A stretch of 6,411 nucleotides of DNA from JALYQB01 sp035640155 (GTDB lineage Bacteria; Actinomycetota; Actinomycetes; Mycobacteriales; Pseudonocardiaceae). The stretch covers positions 1 to 6,411 of the forward strand of contig DASQWR010000131.1 of NCBI GenBank assembly GCA_035640155.1. The letters are read 5' to 3'. Position 1 is the first letter of the stretch; each line of letters opens with the position of its first letter. Position numbers and translations under genes: made by a program. The notes under the pieces are model-generated. The model saw only the letters and a list, made by a program, of their open reading frames with translations. It did not search any database and was not told the origin of the DNA. Shown one piece after another: positions 1 through 5,191 of the stretch.

Positions 1-252
1 CCCGTGCCGGCCATTACGGTGAGCGTCGGCGATCTCCACTGTCGGGATCTCACGATCATCGTTGAGGCGCAACACGGTCGTGGTGCTGCGCACCTGCCAC
101 TGGACCCCGTCGTGGATGCGGGCGTTCAGGGTTGAGGGTAGTGACTCGGTCAGCCACCCGGCCAGCGTGGAGGGCAGTCCCTCGTCCGCGAGCAGATGCA
201 CCACGATCGTGCGCCGCGCGGCCGGCGTGCCCGTCGCCGAGGTATCGGTCAT
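1..252 (-). CDS. Unrecognised protein, N-terminal 84 codons, cut by window edge
   Basis: A minus-strand frame opens with ATG at 252 and stays open to base 1, so the gene continues beyond the window. It reads MTDTSATGTPAARRTIVV, then a segment around residues 18-60 that looks like a short beta strand (TIVVHLLAD) followed by an amphipathic stretch (LAGWLTESLPSTLNARI), and QWQVRSTTTVLRLND further on. GC-rich third positions and sensible amino-acid composition argue for real coding. I do not recognise a named family. It resembles in style the soluble N-terminal segments of uncharacterised actinobacterial proteins, but that is an impression only. No Shine-Dalgarno sequence precedes the ATG. A TATAGT -10 element ten bases upstream would give a transcript beginning three or four bases before the start. 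No function can be assigned. Confidence 0.72.
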   Translation of the reverse strand, partial: MTDTSATGTPAARRTIVVHLLADEGLPSTLAGWLTESLPSTLNARIHDGVQWQVRSTTTVLRLNDDREIPTVEIADAHRNGRHG

Positions 253-262
253 GGCCCGAAGG

Positions 263-268
263 ACTATA
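263..268 (-). promoter_or_regulatory. -10 element for the left-edge gene
   Basis: TATAGT on the minus strand (five of six bases of the TATAAT consensus) ends ten bases before the ATG at 252, placing the expected start of transcription almost at the start codon. No clear -35 is seen at 16-19 bases. Just upstream on the plus strand are two tandem copies of GGGACAC (279-285 and 286-292), which could be a regulator half-site, but nothing supports a specific regulator. Confidence 0.4.
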
Positions 269-496
269 CGGACTCAACGGGACACGGGACACCGTCCAGT
301 TTCCGCGCCGACGTTGGCTCGCTCAGTGGGCCTGGTGGGTGAGCAGCAGGAGACGCTGGTGGATTTCTGTGTGACGTGGGCGCGGATTGTGCAGTGCAGG
401 GTGGCCGGCGCTGTCCCGTGAGGGCGTGGTGACTGCCACTGAGCGGGGGACGGTGAAGAGCCCTGTGTCAACTCGGTAGTAGTCGCGCTGGCATCG

Positions 497-1162
497 TCAG
501 TTTGTGATGGCGATTCCTGCTGCGGCTACGGCGAGTGCGCCTAGTCCGAGAGCGGCGGGGATGCTGGGTGGGACGTCGCGGGCTTGGCCGAAGCGGTTGT
601 AGAGCCCGGTGAGGCGGCCGCGGATGTGATCGCCCCAGGCGACGCCGGCGACGAGCAGCAGAAGGCAGGGCAGGCAGTAGATCAAGGCGTAGCCGGCGAG
701 CACGAGCAGCCCCTGGGGTGCGGTGATGCCGGAGCTGACCAGGCGCTCGATGGCGATGGCGTAGGGGAAGGCGTTGGGCAGGTCGGCTGCAGTGACCACG
801 GCGCCCAGCGGTAGTGCTGTCCAGGGGGTGAACCAGGCCGGGAGTGTGATCTGGGCGCGGTGGGTTCGGCGCAGGCGCAGTAGCGCGGAGCGCAGGAGCA
901 TCAGTGCGGCGAGTCCGAATGCGATGCGTCGGACCCAGGTCAGCCCGCCGTCGAGCACGCCTGCCGCGGCGTCGGCGGCGAGGTAGACCCCCGCGCCGAG
1001 CCCGAGCACGGTGAGGTAGGCGCCGAGCACGTAGGCGAGTGCTGCGCGGACCGGGTGGCCGTTGGGGAGGACCAGGATGAGTGCGACGCCGAGGATGGTC
1101 GCGGGGTTGAGCGAGTCGAGCAGGGCCAGCCCGGTCACGGTGAGCAGGAGCGTCGAGCTCAT
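497..1162 (-). CDS. GAP-family (LysE/CcdA-like) integral membrane protein
   Basis: This encodes a 221-residue polytopic membrane protein. The N-terminus reads LLLTVTGLALLDSLNPATI, the signature opening of actinobacterial GAP-family (Sap, sulfolipid-addressing-like) proteins, related in fold to LysE-type exporters. Hydrophobic segments lie roughly at residues 3-31, 36-60, 78-96, 113-133, 150-176 and 200-220, giving about six helices. A basic cytoplasmic stretch (LLRLRRTHR) falls near residues 95-103. Members are inferred to move or address a lipid or small molecule across the membrane; the substrate here is unknown. The ATG overlaps the stop of the upstream TetR gene in an ATGA arrangement. 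With no Shine-Dalgarno sequence of its own, translation is probably coupled and the gene is in the TetR operon. Length is normal for the family and no defect is visible. Confidence 0.88.
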   Translation of the reverse strand: MSSTLLLTVTGLALLDSLNPATILGVALILVLPNGHPVRAALAYVLGAYLTVLGLGAGVYLAADAAAGVLDGGLTWVRRIAFGLAALMLLRSALLRLRRTHRAQITLPAWFTPWTALPLGAVVTAADLPNAFPYAIAIERLVSSGITAPQGLLVLAGYALIYCLPCLLLLVAGVAWGDHIRGRLTGLYNRFGQARDVPPSIPAALGLGALAVAAAGIAITN

Positions 1163-1692
1163 CGCGAGGTGTTTCGCCGGCTGGGCGAGGTGTCGGTGAG
1201 CAGGTGGGTGATCAGCGCCTCGACGCGCTCGGGTGCCGGTGGGGCGCCGAGCAGCGCTTCGGTGAACAGTCCGTCTCCCACCAGGCGCACGACGTCGGCG
1301 TGCACGGGGTCGCCGACCTCGGCCTCGATCGCCGACTGCCAGCGGCGGACAGCCTCCCCCACGTCAGGCGGCAGATCCACGCCGCCTGCGGACACCCGGA
1401 GCAGGGACAGCAGGGCCCGGGCTGCGGCCTGCTCGGACCCGTCGGCCGCGGACAGCCGCAGCCACGTGGCCGCCGCCGTTCCACAATCGGCTGCGGTCGC
1501 CATGGCGGCGTCGGTCTCGGCCAACGCCCGGTGCACCAGCCCATGCGCCAGCGCCCGACGGTCCGGGAAGTGGTGCAACAACCCGCCCTTGCTGACTCCG
1601 GCGGCCGCTGCGACCGCATCGAGCGTCGGCGCCGGGTCACCGGCGAGAACCAAGCGTTGTAGTGCGTCCAGGACACGGTCGCGAAAAGACAT
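1159..1692 (-). CDS. TetR/AcrR-family transcriptional repressor
   Basis: This is a 177-residue TetR-family regulator counted from ATG at 1692. The N-terminal DNA-binding domain is clear at residues 6-50, with the recognition region TLDAVAAAAGVSKGGLLHHFPDRRAL. The GLLHHFP variant of the usual YxHF motif is typical of a TetR subgroup. The remainder is an alpha-helical ligand and dimerisation domain of ordinary length. A GTG at 1701 is also in frame and would add three residues. I prefer 1692 because the -10 hexamer TACAGT (1700-1705) would overlap the GTG, while the ATG lies seven bases after that hexamer, which fits a leaderless transcript. Its stop overlaps the start of the GAP-family gene, so it probably controls itself and that transporter-like protein. 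The inducer is unknown. Confidence 0.9.
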   Translation of the reverse strand: MSFRDRVLDALQRLVLAGDPAPTLDAVAAAAGVSKGGLLHHFPDRRALAHGLVHRALAETDAAMATAADCGTAAATWLRLSAADGSEQAAARALLSLLRVSAGGVDLPPDVGEAVRRWQSAIEAEVGDPVHADVVRLVGDGLFTEALLGAPPAPERVEALITHLLTDTSPSRRNTSR

Positions 1693-1699
1693 ACTAGCC

Positions 1700-1727
1700 A
1701 CTGTACCGACCGGCTAGACGGTCGGAA
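1700..1727 (-). promoter_or_regulatory. Leaderless promoter of the TetR-GAP operon
   Basis: On the minus strand TTCCGA (1727-1722) is followed after 16 bases by TACAGT (1705-1700), then seven bases and the ATG at 1692. The -10 matches four of six consensus bases and the -35 three of six. The spacing puts the transcript start at the start codon. The whole spacer is occupied by the palindrome 1706-1725. Confidence 0.5.
1706..1725. promoter_or_regulatory. Probable TetR operator palindrome
   Basis: The arms CCGACCG (1706-1712) and CGGTCGG (1719-1725) are perfect reverse complements with a six-base centre GCTAGA. Inside the centre only the outermost pair fails, so 18 of 20 bases are symmetrical. 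It fills the spacer of the proposed promoter, where a bound TetR dimer would block RNA polymerase. Size and placement are typical for autoregulating TetR proteins. That this repressor binds it is inference. Confidence 0.7.
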
Positions 1728-1759
1728 GTCCAAGCCCGAAGGGGGTTGTTCGCTTCGCT

Positions 1760-1945
1760 CGGTCGGCGGACGAGCTCGCGCAGCCCGGCCGCGGCGGCGT
1801 CGACGACGAAGCGGTCGACCACGGTGCCGCGGGCGTTGACGACGGTGATGGCGTGGTTGGTGGTGGCCCAGTCCAAGCCGGCGGTGACCCCGCCAGGCGG
1901 TGCGTCGGGCAGCACTGCGGCTGAGTTGGTGGCGAGTGCGGGCAC
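1760..1945 (-). pseudogene. IS110-family transposase, 5' fragment (truncated)
   Basis: From GTG at 1945, preceded by AAGGAG with a six-base gap, the frame encodes about 61 residues of an IS110-type transposase N-terminus. After a loose leader comes VTAGLDWATTNHAITVVNAR, which holds the first catalytic Asp of the RuvC-like DEDD domain, and then DRFVVDAAAAGLRELVRR. Homology stops near base 1762. The frame continues with unrelated residues to a stop at 1694, so the Glu and both later Asp residues, the Tnp20 domain and the catalytic Ser are missing. The protein cannot be active. It differs in sequence from the complete IS110 transposase at 5226-6389 (GLDWATTNH against GLDPHKRTH), so it is the remnant of another element. 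Its upstream end meets the primase-like fragment near 2011, suggesting it had inserted into that gene before its 3' part was deleted. Confidence 0.75.
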
Positions 1946-1972
1946 GGCCGGCTCCTTGCGCTCGGATTTGGC

Positions 1973-1987
1973 GCACCCTGCGGGTGC
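1973..1987. repeat. Short perfect hairpin in the remnant IS left end
   Basis: GCACCC and GGGTGC form a six-base inverted repeat around a three-base loop. It lies in the roughly 65 bases between the start of the truncated IS110 transposase and the start of the primase-like fragment. It may be part of the remnant element's left end; no function can be claimed. Confidence 0.4.
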
Positions 1988-2011
1988 CGGGTCGCGGCTG
2001 CCGCACGCTCA

Positions 2012-2451
2012 CTGAACGATACGACCTGGGAGTGACCCCGGCGGGGGAGCCGTTCGGGATCAAGAAATCCGGCCCGCGGCTGGTCCGGATGCTGCGCGGT
2101 GGCCGCGCGTCACTGCGGGCGGAGCTTGCTCTGGCGTACTTCACCCGGACGGGGTCGGCGGCGTCGCAGGCTGCGCTCACCGACGCCCTACAGGTGATCA
2201 GCGGCATGGCCGACCGGACGGTGCCGACCCCACTGCACCTACGTGTTGCCCGGCACGGTGACGACCTGGTGCTCGATCTCGGCGACACCACCGGCCGCGT
2301 GGTGGTAATGCGCCCGGACGGATGGCAGGTCGTCGCGGACTCGCCTGTTCTCTTTCGGCGCACGGAGCTGACCGGCCAACTGCCGCCACCCGAGCCCGGT
2401 GCAACCCTCGACGAGCTCTGGAACCTGCTCAACGTTGCCGAGCGCTGGCCG
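2012..2451 (+). pseudogene. Internal fragment of primase/ATPase-like accessory protein
   Basis: About 146 codons read TERYDLGVTPAGEPFGI, LRGGRASLRAELALAYFTRTGSAASQAALTDAL, LHLRVARHGDDLVLDLGDTTGRVVVM, GWQVVADSPVLFRRTELTGQLPPPEPG and LDELWNLLNVAERWP. I recognise this from family memory as the region just before the P-loop of large actinobacterial ATP-binding (primase/helicase-like) proteins found on plasmids and integrated elements, where LLNV..WPLVVGWLVAAL and then a Walker A motif normally follow. Here the N-terminus is absent, the frame becomes unrelated after about 2451, and no Walker motifs are present. An in-frame GTG at 2032 exists but has no convincing ribosome binding site. This is a broken remnant, probably split by the IS110 fragment on its left. 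Coding bias remains strong, so decay is fairly recent. Confidence 0.65.
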
Positions 2452-2759
2452 GCGGATCGCGGCCAGGACAGCGCCAAAGCAATTCATCGATCAGCTGGGT
2501 CTCGCTGCCGCCGCGCACCAGGGCGGTCTGCTCCCGCGGCGGCCACATGGCGGTAGTGGTCTTGCGGGTCCTCCCCACTCGCCCGCAGTCTGTACGACTG
2601 GTGTGCATAACAGAGTGAACGGGTCACCCGCGCCGGACACCACCGCGCCCATCTGTGGAGGACCGATCAGGCACCCATCAGCCGGCCTCGCCGAAAGTGC
2701 CTTGGCTGTGCTGCCCGCGACGAATGTCTGGTGGTGTCCCGCTAAGGGCTGGACGCCTG
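2452..2759. other. Gene-poor stretch between primase remnant and DUF4389 gene
   Basis: No frame here has a recognisable protein. A minus-strand frame from ATG at 2608 to a stop at 2429 would give 59 residues (MHTSRTDCGRVGRTRKTTT, then MWPPREQTALVRGGSETQL), but it overlaps the primase remnant and matches nothing I know. The right half lies downstream of the minus-strand DUF4389 gene. I see no strong GC hairpin followed by a T tract that would mark a terminator. Confidence 0.5.
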
Positions 2760-3515
2760 TCAGGTCCCGGGCGGGGGTGCGGAAGCCGGCTTGGTAGTGG
2801 GCTGGTCGGGGTCGGCCTGCGCGCCGGTGGGTGGGGGTTGCGGGGTGGGTGATGCCGGGTCGGTGCCGCCCTGGTGGAGCCGGAAGGGTGGGTAGGTGTC
2901 GGTCATCAGTGCGGCGTAAGCGACGACCCGCAGGACCCAGCGGTTCATGCCGAGCACGAAGTCGTAGATCCCGCCGGGGTAGCGGCCGGTGAACAGCAGC
3001 GCGAGGGCGGCGAACAGCACCAGCAGCCCGATCAGGCCCGGGGAGTTGACCGTGACCGGCCCGTTCTGGGTCTGGGCGATGGCGATCCCGGTGCCGAGGA
3101 AGACGGCCAGGACCAGGTAGTGCGGAATGGCCAGCAGCCACCACTTGACCAGGACCAGGCCACGGGAGAGCCGGACGGGGTAGTCGATGTGCAGGTGGGC
3201 GGGGTAGCCGGGGACCTCGGCGAGGGTGAATGGGGGGTAGCGGTCGGTGCCCAGGGCGCTGTAGGTGTAGTAGCCGACCCGCCAGTTCCAGCGCAGCACG
3301 CCGAGGTTGAAGTCGAACAGCGGGCGGGGGTAGCGGGCGGTGATCAGAATCGCGAAGAACGCGATGACGGTGACCACCACGAACGCCAGCCACAGGAAGA
3401 TGAGCACGATGAAGTGTGGGATCGCCAGCAGCCATTTCACCAGCCACAGCCAGCGGCTGAGCCTCGGGTCCAGCTGGGCCTGAACCCGGACGGGGTAACT
3501 GGCTGTCGGTTGCAT
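2760..3515 (-). CDS. Membrane protein with two DUF4389 domains
   Basis: This 251-residue protein is built from two similar halves. Each begins with a YPVR motif (residues 7-10 and near 112), continues with a tryptophan-rich LVKW(W)LLAIPH motif and a hydrophobic span, and ends with a (T/G)RYPR/GG..DF.LG..RW...V signature and a YPPF motif (near 93 and 210). This duplicated pattern is DUF4389, found widely in actinobacteria with no known biochemical role. About four transmembrane segments are expected. The last 40 residues are a Pro/Thr/Ala-rich, probably disordered tail. The ATG at 3515 is well supported by GGGAGGG six bases upstream. It is transcribed divergently from the flavodoxin gene across about 240 bases, so the two may share regulation, though the sequence alone does not prove it. 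Confidence 0.9.
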   Translation of the reverse strand: MQPTASYPVRVQAQLDPRLSRWLWLVKWLLAIPHFIVLIFLWLAFVVVTVIAFFAILITARYPRPLFDFNLGVLRWNWRVGYYTYSALGTDRYPPFTLAEVPGYPAHLHIDYPVRLSRGLVLVKWWLLAIPHYLVLAVFLGTGIAIAQTQNGPVTVNSPGLIGLLVLFAALALLFTGRYPGGIYDFVLGMNRWVLRVVAYAALMTDTYPPFRLHQGGTDPASPTPQPPPTGAQADPDQPTTKPASAPPPGT

Positions 3516-3521
3516 GGTGCA

Positions 3522-3528
3522 CCCTCCC
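3522..3528 (-). promoter_or_regulatory. Ribosome binding site of DUF4389 gene
   Basis: GGGAGGG on the minus strand sits six bases before the ATG at 3515 and fixes that start. It directly adjoins the palindrome at 3529-3540. Confidence 0.8.
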
Positions 3529-3540
3529 GTGACCGGTCAC
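3529..3540. repeat. Perfect 12-bp palindrome GTGACCGGTCAC
   Basis: All twelve bases are self-complementary. It lies immediately upstream of the DUF4389 ribosome binding site, in the divergent intergenic region 3516-3758, which suits an operator overlapping a leader or early transcribed region. A second, weaker inverted repeat (CCCTGG at 3625-3630, CCAGGG at 3642-3647) lies toward the flavodoxin gene. No regulator can be named. Confidence 0.45.
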
Positions 3541-3745
3541 CTGCCCTGTTGAGGCCTGTGGAGTGGCCAGTCGTCGTTACTCACACCGTGAGCGGATGGC
3601 CCGCTCCGGCAGGACCCTTGATGACCCTGGGAAGCGGGGGACCAGGGCCAGCTTGCCCCATTAGGGTGGCCGCGTCGAGCGAGTTCAGCATGGGTGCGGC
3701 CCAGAAGAACACGGAAAAGTAGGAGCCGACGGTGTCGGCGCAGCC

Positions 3746-3752
3746 GAGGAGG
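3746..3752 (+). promoter_or_regulatory. Ribosome binding site deciding the flavodoxin start
   Basis: GAGGAGG lies six bases upstream of ATG 3759 and inside the longer frame that opens at GTG 3732, so it argues against the upstream start. Confidence 0.8.
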
Positions 3753-3758
3753 AATGTC

Positions 3759-4271
3759 ATGCGGGTGTTGGTGGCCACCGCCAGTAGACACGGCTCGACC
3801 GCCGAGATCGCCGAGGAGATCGCGGCGGCACTGCGCACGGTGCTCCGCGCGAGTGACCCCGGTGCCGTCGTCGACCTGCGCGCCGCCGAACAGGTGAGCA
3901 CCGTGGACGGCTATGACGCGGCGGTGCTCGGCAGCGGGGTCTATCTGGGTCACTGGCTGGAGGGCGCCCGCACCCTCGTGGACTCACACACCGACGCGCT
4001 GTCCCGAATGCCGGTCTGGCTGTTCTCCAGCGGCCCGATCGGTGACCCGCCCCTGCCGCAGGAGGACCCGGTGGACGTCGAGGCCCTGAGCCGCCAGGTG
4101 CGGGCGCGTGAGCACCGGGTGTTCGCTGGCCGGCTCAGCAAGCGCGGCCTGCGTTTCACCGAGCGGGCGGTGGTGGTCGCGCTGCGTGCCCCCGAGGGCG
4201 ATTTCCGGGACTGGACAGCCATCCGGGAGTGGGCGAGCGAAGTGGGCAAGGCCCTCTCCCAGGACGTGTAG
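3759..4271 (+). CDS. Flavodoxin-domain protein (HemG-like FMN-binding family)
   Basis: This 170-residue protein has a flavodoxin fold. The first strand and FMN phosphate loop are MRVLVATASRHGSTAEIAEEIA (residues 1-22, with T7, S9, R10, H11, G12, S13 and T14 in the loop). The second flavin loop is YDAAVLGSGVYLGHWLEGAR (52-71) and the third FSSGPIGD (89-96). The acidic, tryptophan-containing C-terminus (GDFRDWTAIREWASEV) is typical of actinobacterial flavodoxin-domain proteins annotated as menaquinone-dependent protoporphyrinogen oxidase-like. No haem gene is nearby, so a general FMN redox role is safer than a haem assignment. GTG at 3732 is in frame, but GAGGAGG at 3746-3752, six bases before the ATG at 3759, clearly selects the latter. 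It diverges from the DUF4389 gene. Confidence 0.88.
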   Translation: MRVLVATASRHGSTAEIAEEIAAALRTVLRASDPGAVVDLRAAEQVSTVDGYDAAVLGSGVYLGHWLEGARTLVDSHTDALSRMPVWLFSSGPIGDPPLPQEDPVDVEALSRQVRAREHRVFAGRLSKRGLRFTERAVVVALRAPEGDFRDWTAIREWASEVGKALSQDV

Positions 4272-4673
4272 CCACACCTACGGAGGCCGATGATGCTAGC
4301 TGAAGCCACAAGTGCCAGCACGGCCACCGAACAAGTGCTCAACATCCTGCCGACGGCCACTCTGGCCACACCTGGCTCCGTACGCGACAACACTCTGCCC
4401 TGGCAGGCTCGCGAGCGGGTGCGCCACGCCGAGGGACTGGTGAGCCTGTTCCTTTCCCAACCAGAAGAACAGGCCGACCAACACAGTGAGGTACGCACGC
4501 TGCCTGGTGATCCTGGTGACCGCAGACGGTGCTGCGCTTGCCCAGCTTCTCGACTGCGGCCAGCCCACATCGACCAGTCGAGGAGAAGCCGATTCGACTG
4601 CCCCAACCTGTGCCGGTAGGTCCCCGCGTCGCCGCTGCGGGACTGCCCGTCGATCCAGCCCTGGCACCTCGCC
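4272..4673. other. Gene-poor stretch after flavodoxin gene
   Basis: About 400 bases separate the flavodoxin stop from the VOC remnant's promoter. The only candidate is the small plus-strand frame 4293-4619, listed separately with low confidence. Long minus-strand frames here have low-complexity, Arg/Ser-rich translations typical of non-coding frames in high-GC DNA. No tRNA, hairpin terminator or repeat stood out. Confidence 0.45.
4293..4619 (+). CDS. Doubtful small hypothetical protein
   Basis: A 108-codon frame starts at the second of two tandem ATG codons. GGAGG (4282-4286) lies six bases upstream of that second ATG, and the frame begins 21 bases after the flavodoxin stop, so it could be the distal gene of an operon. 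The first 65 residues (MLAEATSASTATEQVLN, then PWQARERVRHAEGLVSLFL) have plausible composition. The rest is Arg- and Cys-rich and looks like random translation. It may be the 5' part of a decayed gene. No family is recognised; I keep it only because of the ribosome binding site and position. Confidence 0.25.
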   Translation: MLAEATSASTATEQVLNILPTATLATPGSVRDNTLPWQARERVRHAEGLVSLFLSQPEEQADQHSEVRTLPGDPGDRRRCCACPASRLRPAHIDQSRRSRFDCPNLCR

Positions 4674-4679
4674 TAGTCT
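4650..4679 (+). promoter_or_regulatory. Leaderless promoter of the VOC remnant
   Basis: TCGATC (4650-4655) is followed after 18 bases by TAGTCT (4674-4679), a TAnnnT-type -10, then exactly seven bases and the ATG at 4687. No Shine-Dalgarno sequence is present. This is the usual geometry of actinobacterial leaderless transcripts. Confidence 0.5.
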
Positions 4680-4686
4680 ACCGGCC

Positions 4687-4779
4687 ATGAGTGATTCCAT
4701 CCGAACCCCGACAACCCTTTCGAATATCGGTGTGGCCATGTTCGCCGTCGCCGACCAGGACGCGGCCCTGGCCTTCTGA
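4687..4779 (+). pseudogene. VOC/glyoxalase-family protein, N-terminal stub
   Basis: The 30 codons read MSDSIRTPTTLSNIGVAMFA then VADQDAALAF and stop. LSNIGVAMFAVADQDAALAF is the opening strand and helix start of a VOC-superfamily protein, where YTEKLGFE normally follows; here TTC is followed by TGA. The TGA lies at the join with a minus-strand recombinase fragment (break within 4774-4780), so the remaining roughly 100 residues, including the metal-binding side chains, have been lost by rearrangement rather than point mutation. The promoter is intact, so a transcript may still be made. Confidence 0.72.
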
Positions 4780-4982
4780 TGTCGCGTTCCCGCAGTCGGT
4801 TGAGCACGGTGGTCGAGTCGACGCTCAGATGGTTGCCGATCCTTGCCAGTGACCAACCGGAGTCGTAGAGGCGGATCGCGTCGTCAACCTGGTTGGGGGA
4901 GAAGCCGCGTCGGCGCATCTGGACGTCGTGCCGGTGGAGCAGGTTGCTGACCGTCCGCCGTTCGATACCTGAAACCTGAACC
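4775..4982 (-). pseudogene. Recombinase-type HTH protein, C-terminal fragment
   Basis: Read on the minus strand from about 4982, the frame gives VQVSGIERRTVSNLLHRHDV, then MRRRGFSPNQVDDAIRLYDS and GWSLARIGNHLSVDSTTVLNRLRERDIR. These are two helix-turn-helix units like the C-terminal DNA-binding part of actinobacterial invertase/recombinase-like proteins, where RT(R/M)DTHGR would usually follow. ATG at 4918 is in frame but lies inside the conserved region, so it is not the true start; upstream of 4982 the match ends. Both ends are broken. The 3' end joins the VOC stub at 4774-4780. The 5' side is cut exactly where the IS110 element begins. The missing N-terminal part should lie beyond the right edge of the window if the IS is a simple insertion. 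Confidence 0.65.
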
Positions 4983-4985
4983 GCC
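4977..4985 (+). other. Left flank of the IS110 insertion (left target half)
   Basis: TGAACCGCC here is identical to 5060-5068, the 5' strand of the target-binding loop in the proposed bridge RNA. The first six bases belong to the interrupted recombinase gene. The element probably begins within 4979-4985, because GAACC (4978-4982) is repeated at the other end (6401-6405). Confidence 0.6.
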
Positions 4986-4991
4986 GACTTG

Positions 4992-4997
4992 TATGAG
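4992..4997 (+). promoter_or_regulatory. Possible -10 for the bridge RNA
   Basis: TATGAG lies seven bases before the 5' stem-loop that starts at 5004, so transcription would begin at the foot of the RNA structure. In a circular intermediate the element's right end would sit upstream and supply TTGACG (6386-6391, overlapping the transposase stop). The spacer would then be about 23 bases, longer than ideal, so that pairing is doubtful. Confidence 0.3.
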
Positions 4998-5034
4998 TGG
5001 CACGGGACGCACGGGTAGATGATCTAGCGTCTCG

Positions 5035-5125
5035 TCGGGACACCGACCGGCTTGGCTCGTGAACCGCCTGCCGCCCCTGTGGGGGCTGGCTCTCCCGGGG
5101 TTTGTCGCGTCGGTCGGTGTCCCGG
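5035..5125 (+). ncRNA. Target-binding hairpin of the bridge RNA
   Basis: The outer stem pairs 5035-5056 with 5104-5125, including 13 consecutive Watson-Crick pairs (5037-5049 with 5111-5123). The inner stem pairs 5070-5077 with 5082-5090 around TGTG, with T5087 bulged. Between them lies an internal loop of 5057-5069 and 5091-5103. In the 5' strand, TGAACCGCC (5060-5068) equals the left flank at 4977-4985. In the 3' strand, CCCGGGGTT (5094-5102) is the exact reverse complement of the right flank at 6402-6410. The two strands therefore act as left and right target guides for a site reading about TGAACC..CCGGG. Confidence 0.72.
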
Positions 5126-5191
5126 GTCGCGACCTGACTCAACAGAGGTATGCCCCGCCGAGGTGCTGGAAGTTGGCCTGTCGATCGCGGT
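5126..5191 (+). ncRNA. Donor-binding hairpin of the bridge RNA
   Basis: The outer stem pairs 5126-5132 with 5185-5191 (two wobbles) and, after a small bulge, 5136-5138 with 5180-5182. The inner stem pairs 5152-5156 with 5162-5166 (one mismatch) around a five-base loop. The internal loop is 5139-5151 and 5167-5179. ACAGAGG (5142-5148) equals the right end of the element (6395-6401). AAGTTGGC (5170-5177) pairs with the left end GCCGACTT (4983-4990) through seven Watson-Crick pairs and one G-U. These are the expected left and right donor guides. The pairing does not clearly continue across the core. Confidence 0.65.

Noticed and set aside
261..297. DosR-like box near the left-edge gene (GGACTATA, and GGGAC...GTCC)
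   Set aside because: Only half of the 20-base symmetrical consensus is present, and the GGGAC/GTCC spacing is wrong; no response-regulator gene is in the window.
413..451. Possible terminator downstream of the GAP-family gene (GTCCC...GGGAC with an inner GTGG/CCAC hairpin)
   Set aside because: The stems are short and interrupted and no T tract follows on the minus strand; support is too weak to call a terminator.
1212..2477. Long 421-codon minus-strand frame covering the TetR gene and the region to its right
   Set aside because: Its translation is Arg/Ser/Pro-rich and it overlaps the TetR gene, the IS110 remnant and the primase fragment in other frames; it is a shadow frame typical of high-GC DNA.
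2874..3722. 282-codon plus-strand frame antisense to the DUF4389 gene
   Set aside because: Composition is dominated by Gly, Asp, Gln and Val, as expected from the complement of the DUF4389 coding strand; the minus-strand gene has clear family motifs and a ribosome binding site.
3581..3953. Minus-strand frames over the flavodoxin start and divergent intergenic region
   Set aside because: They oppose a well-supported flavodoxin start with a strong ribosome binding site, and no domain is recognisable.
4977..5068. TGAACCGCC repeated at 4977 and 5060 as an ordinary direct repeat
   Set aside because: Its placement in the internal loop of a folded RNA and at the element boundary, together with the matching right-side complement, makes a guide-target relation the better explanation.
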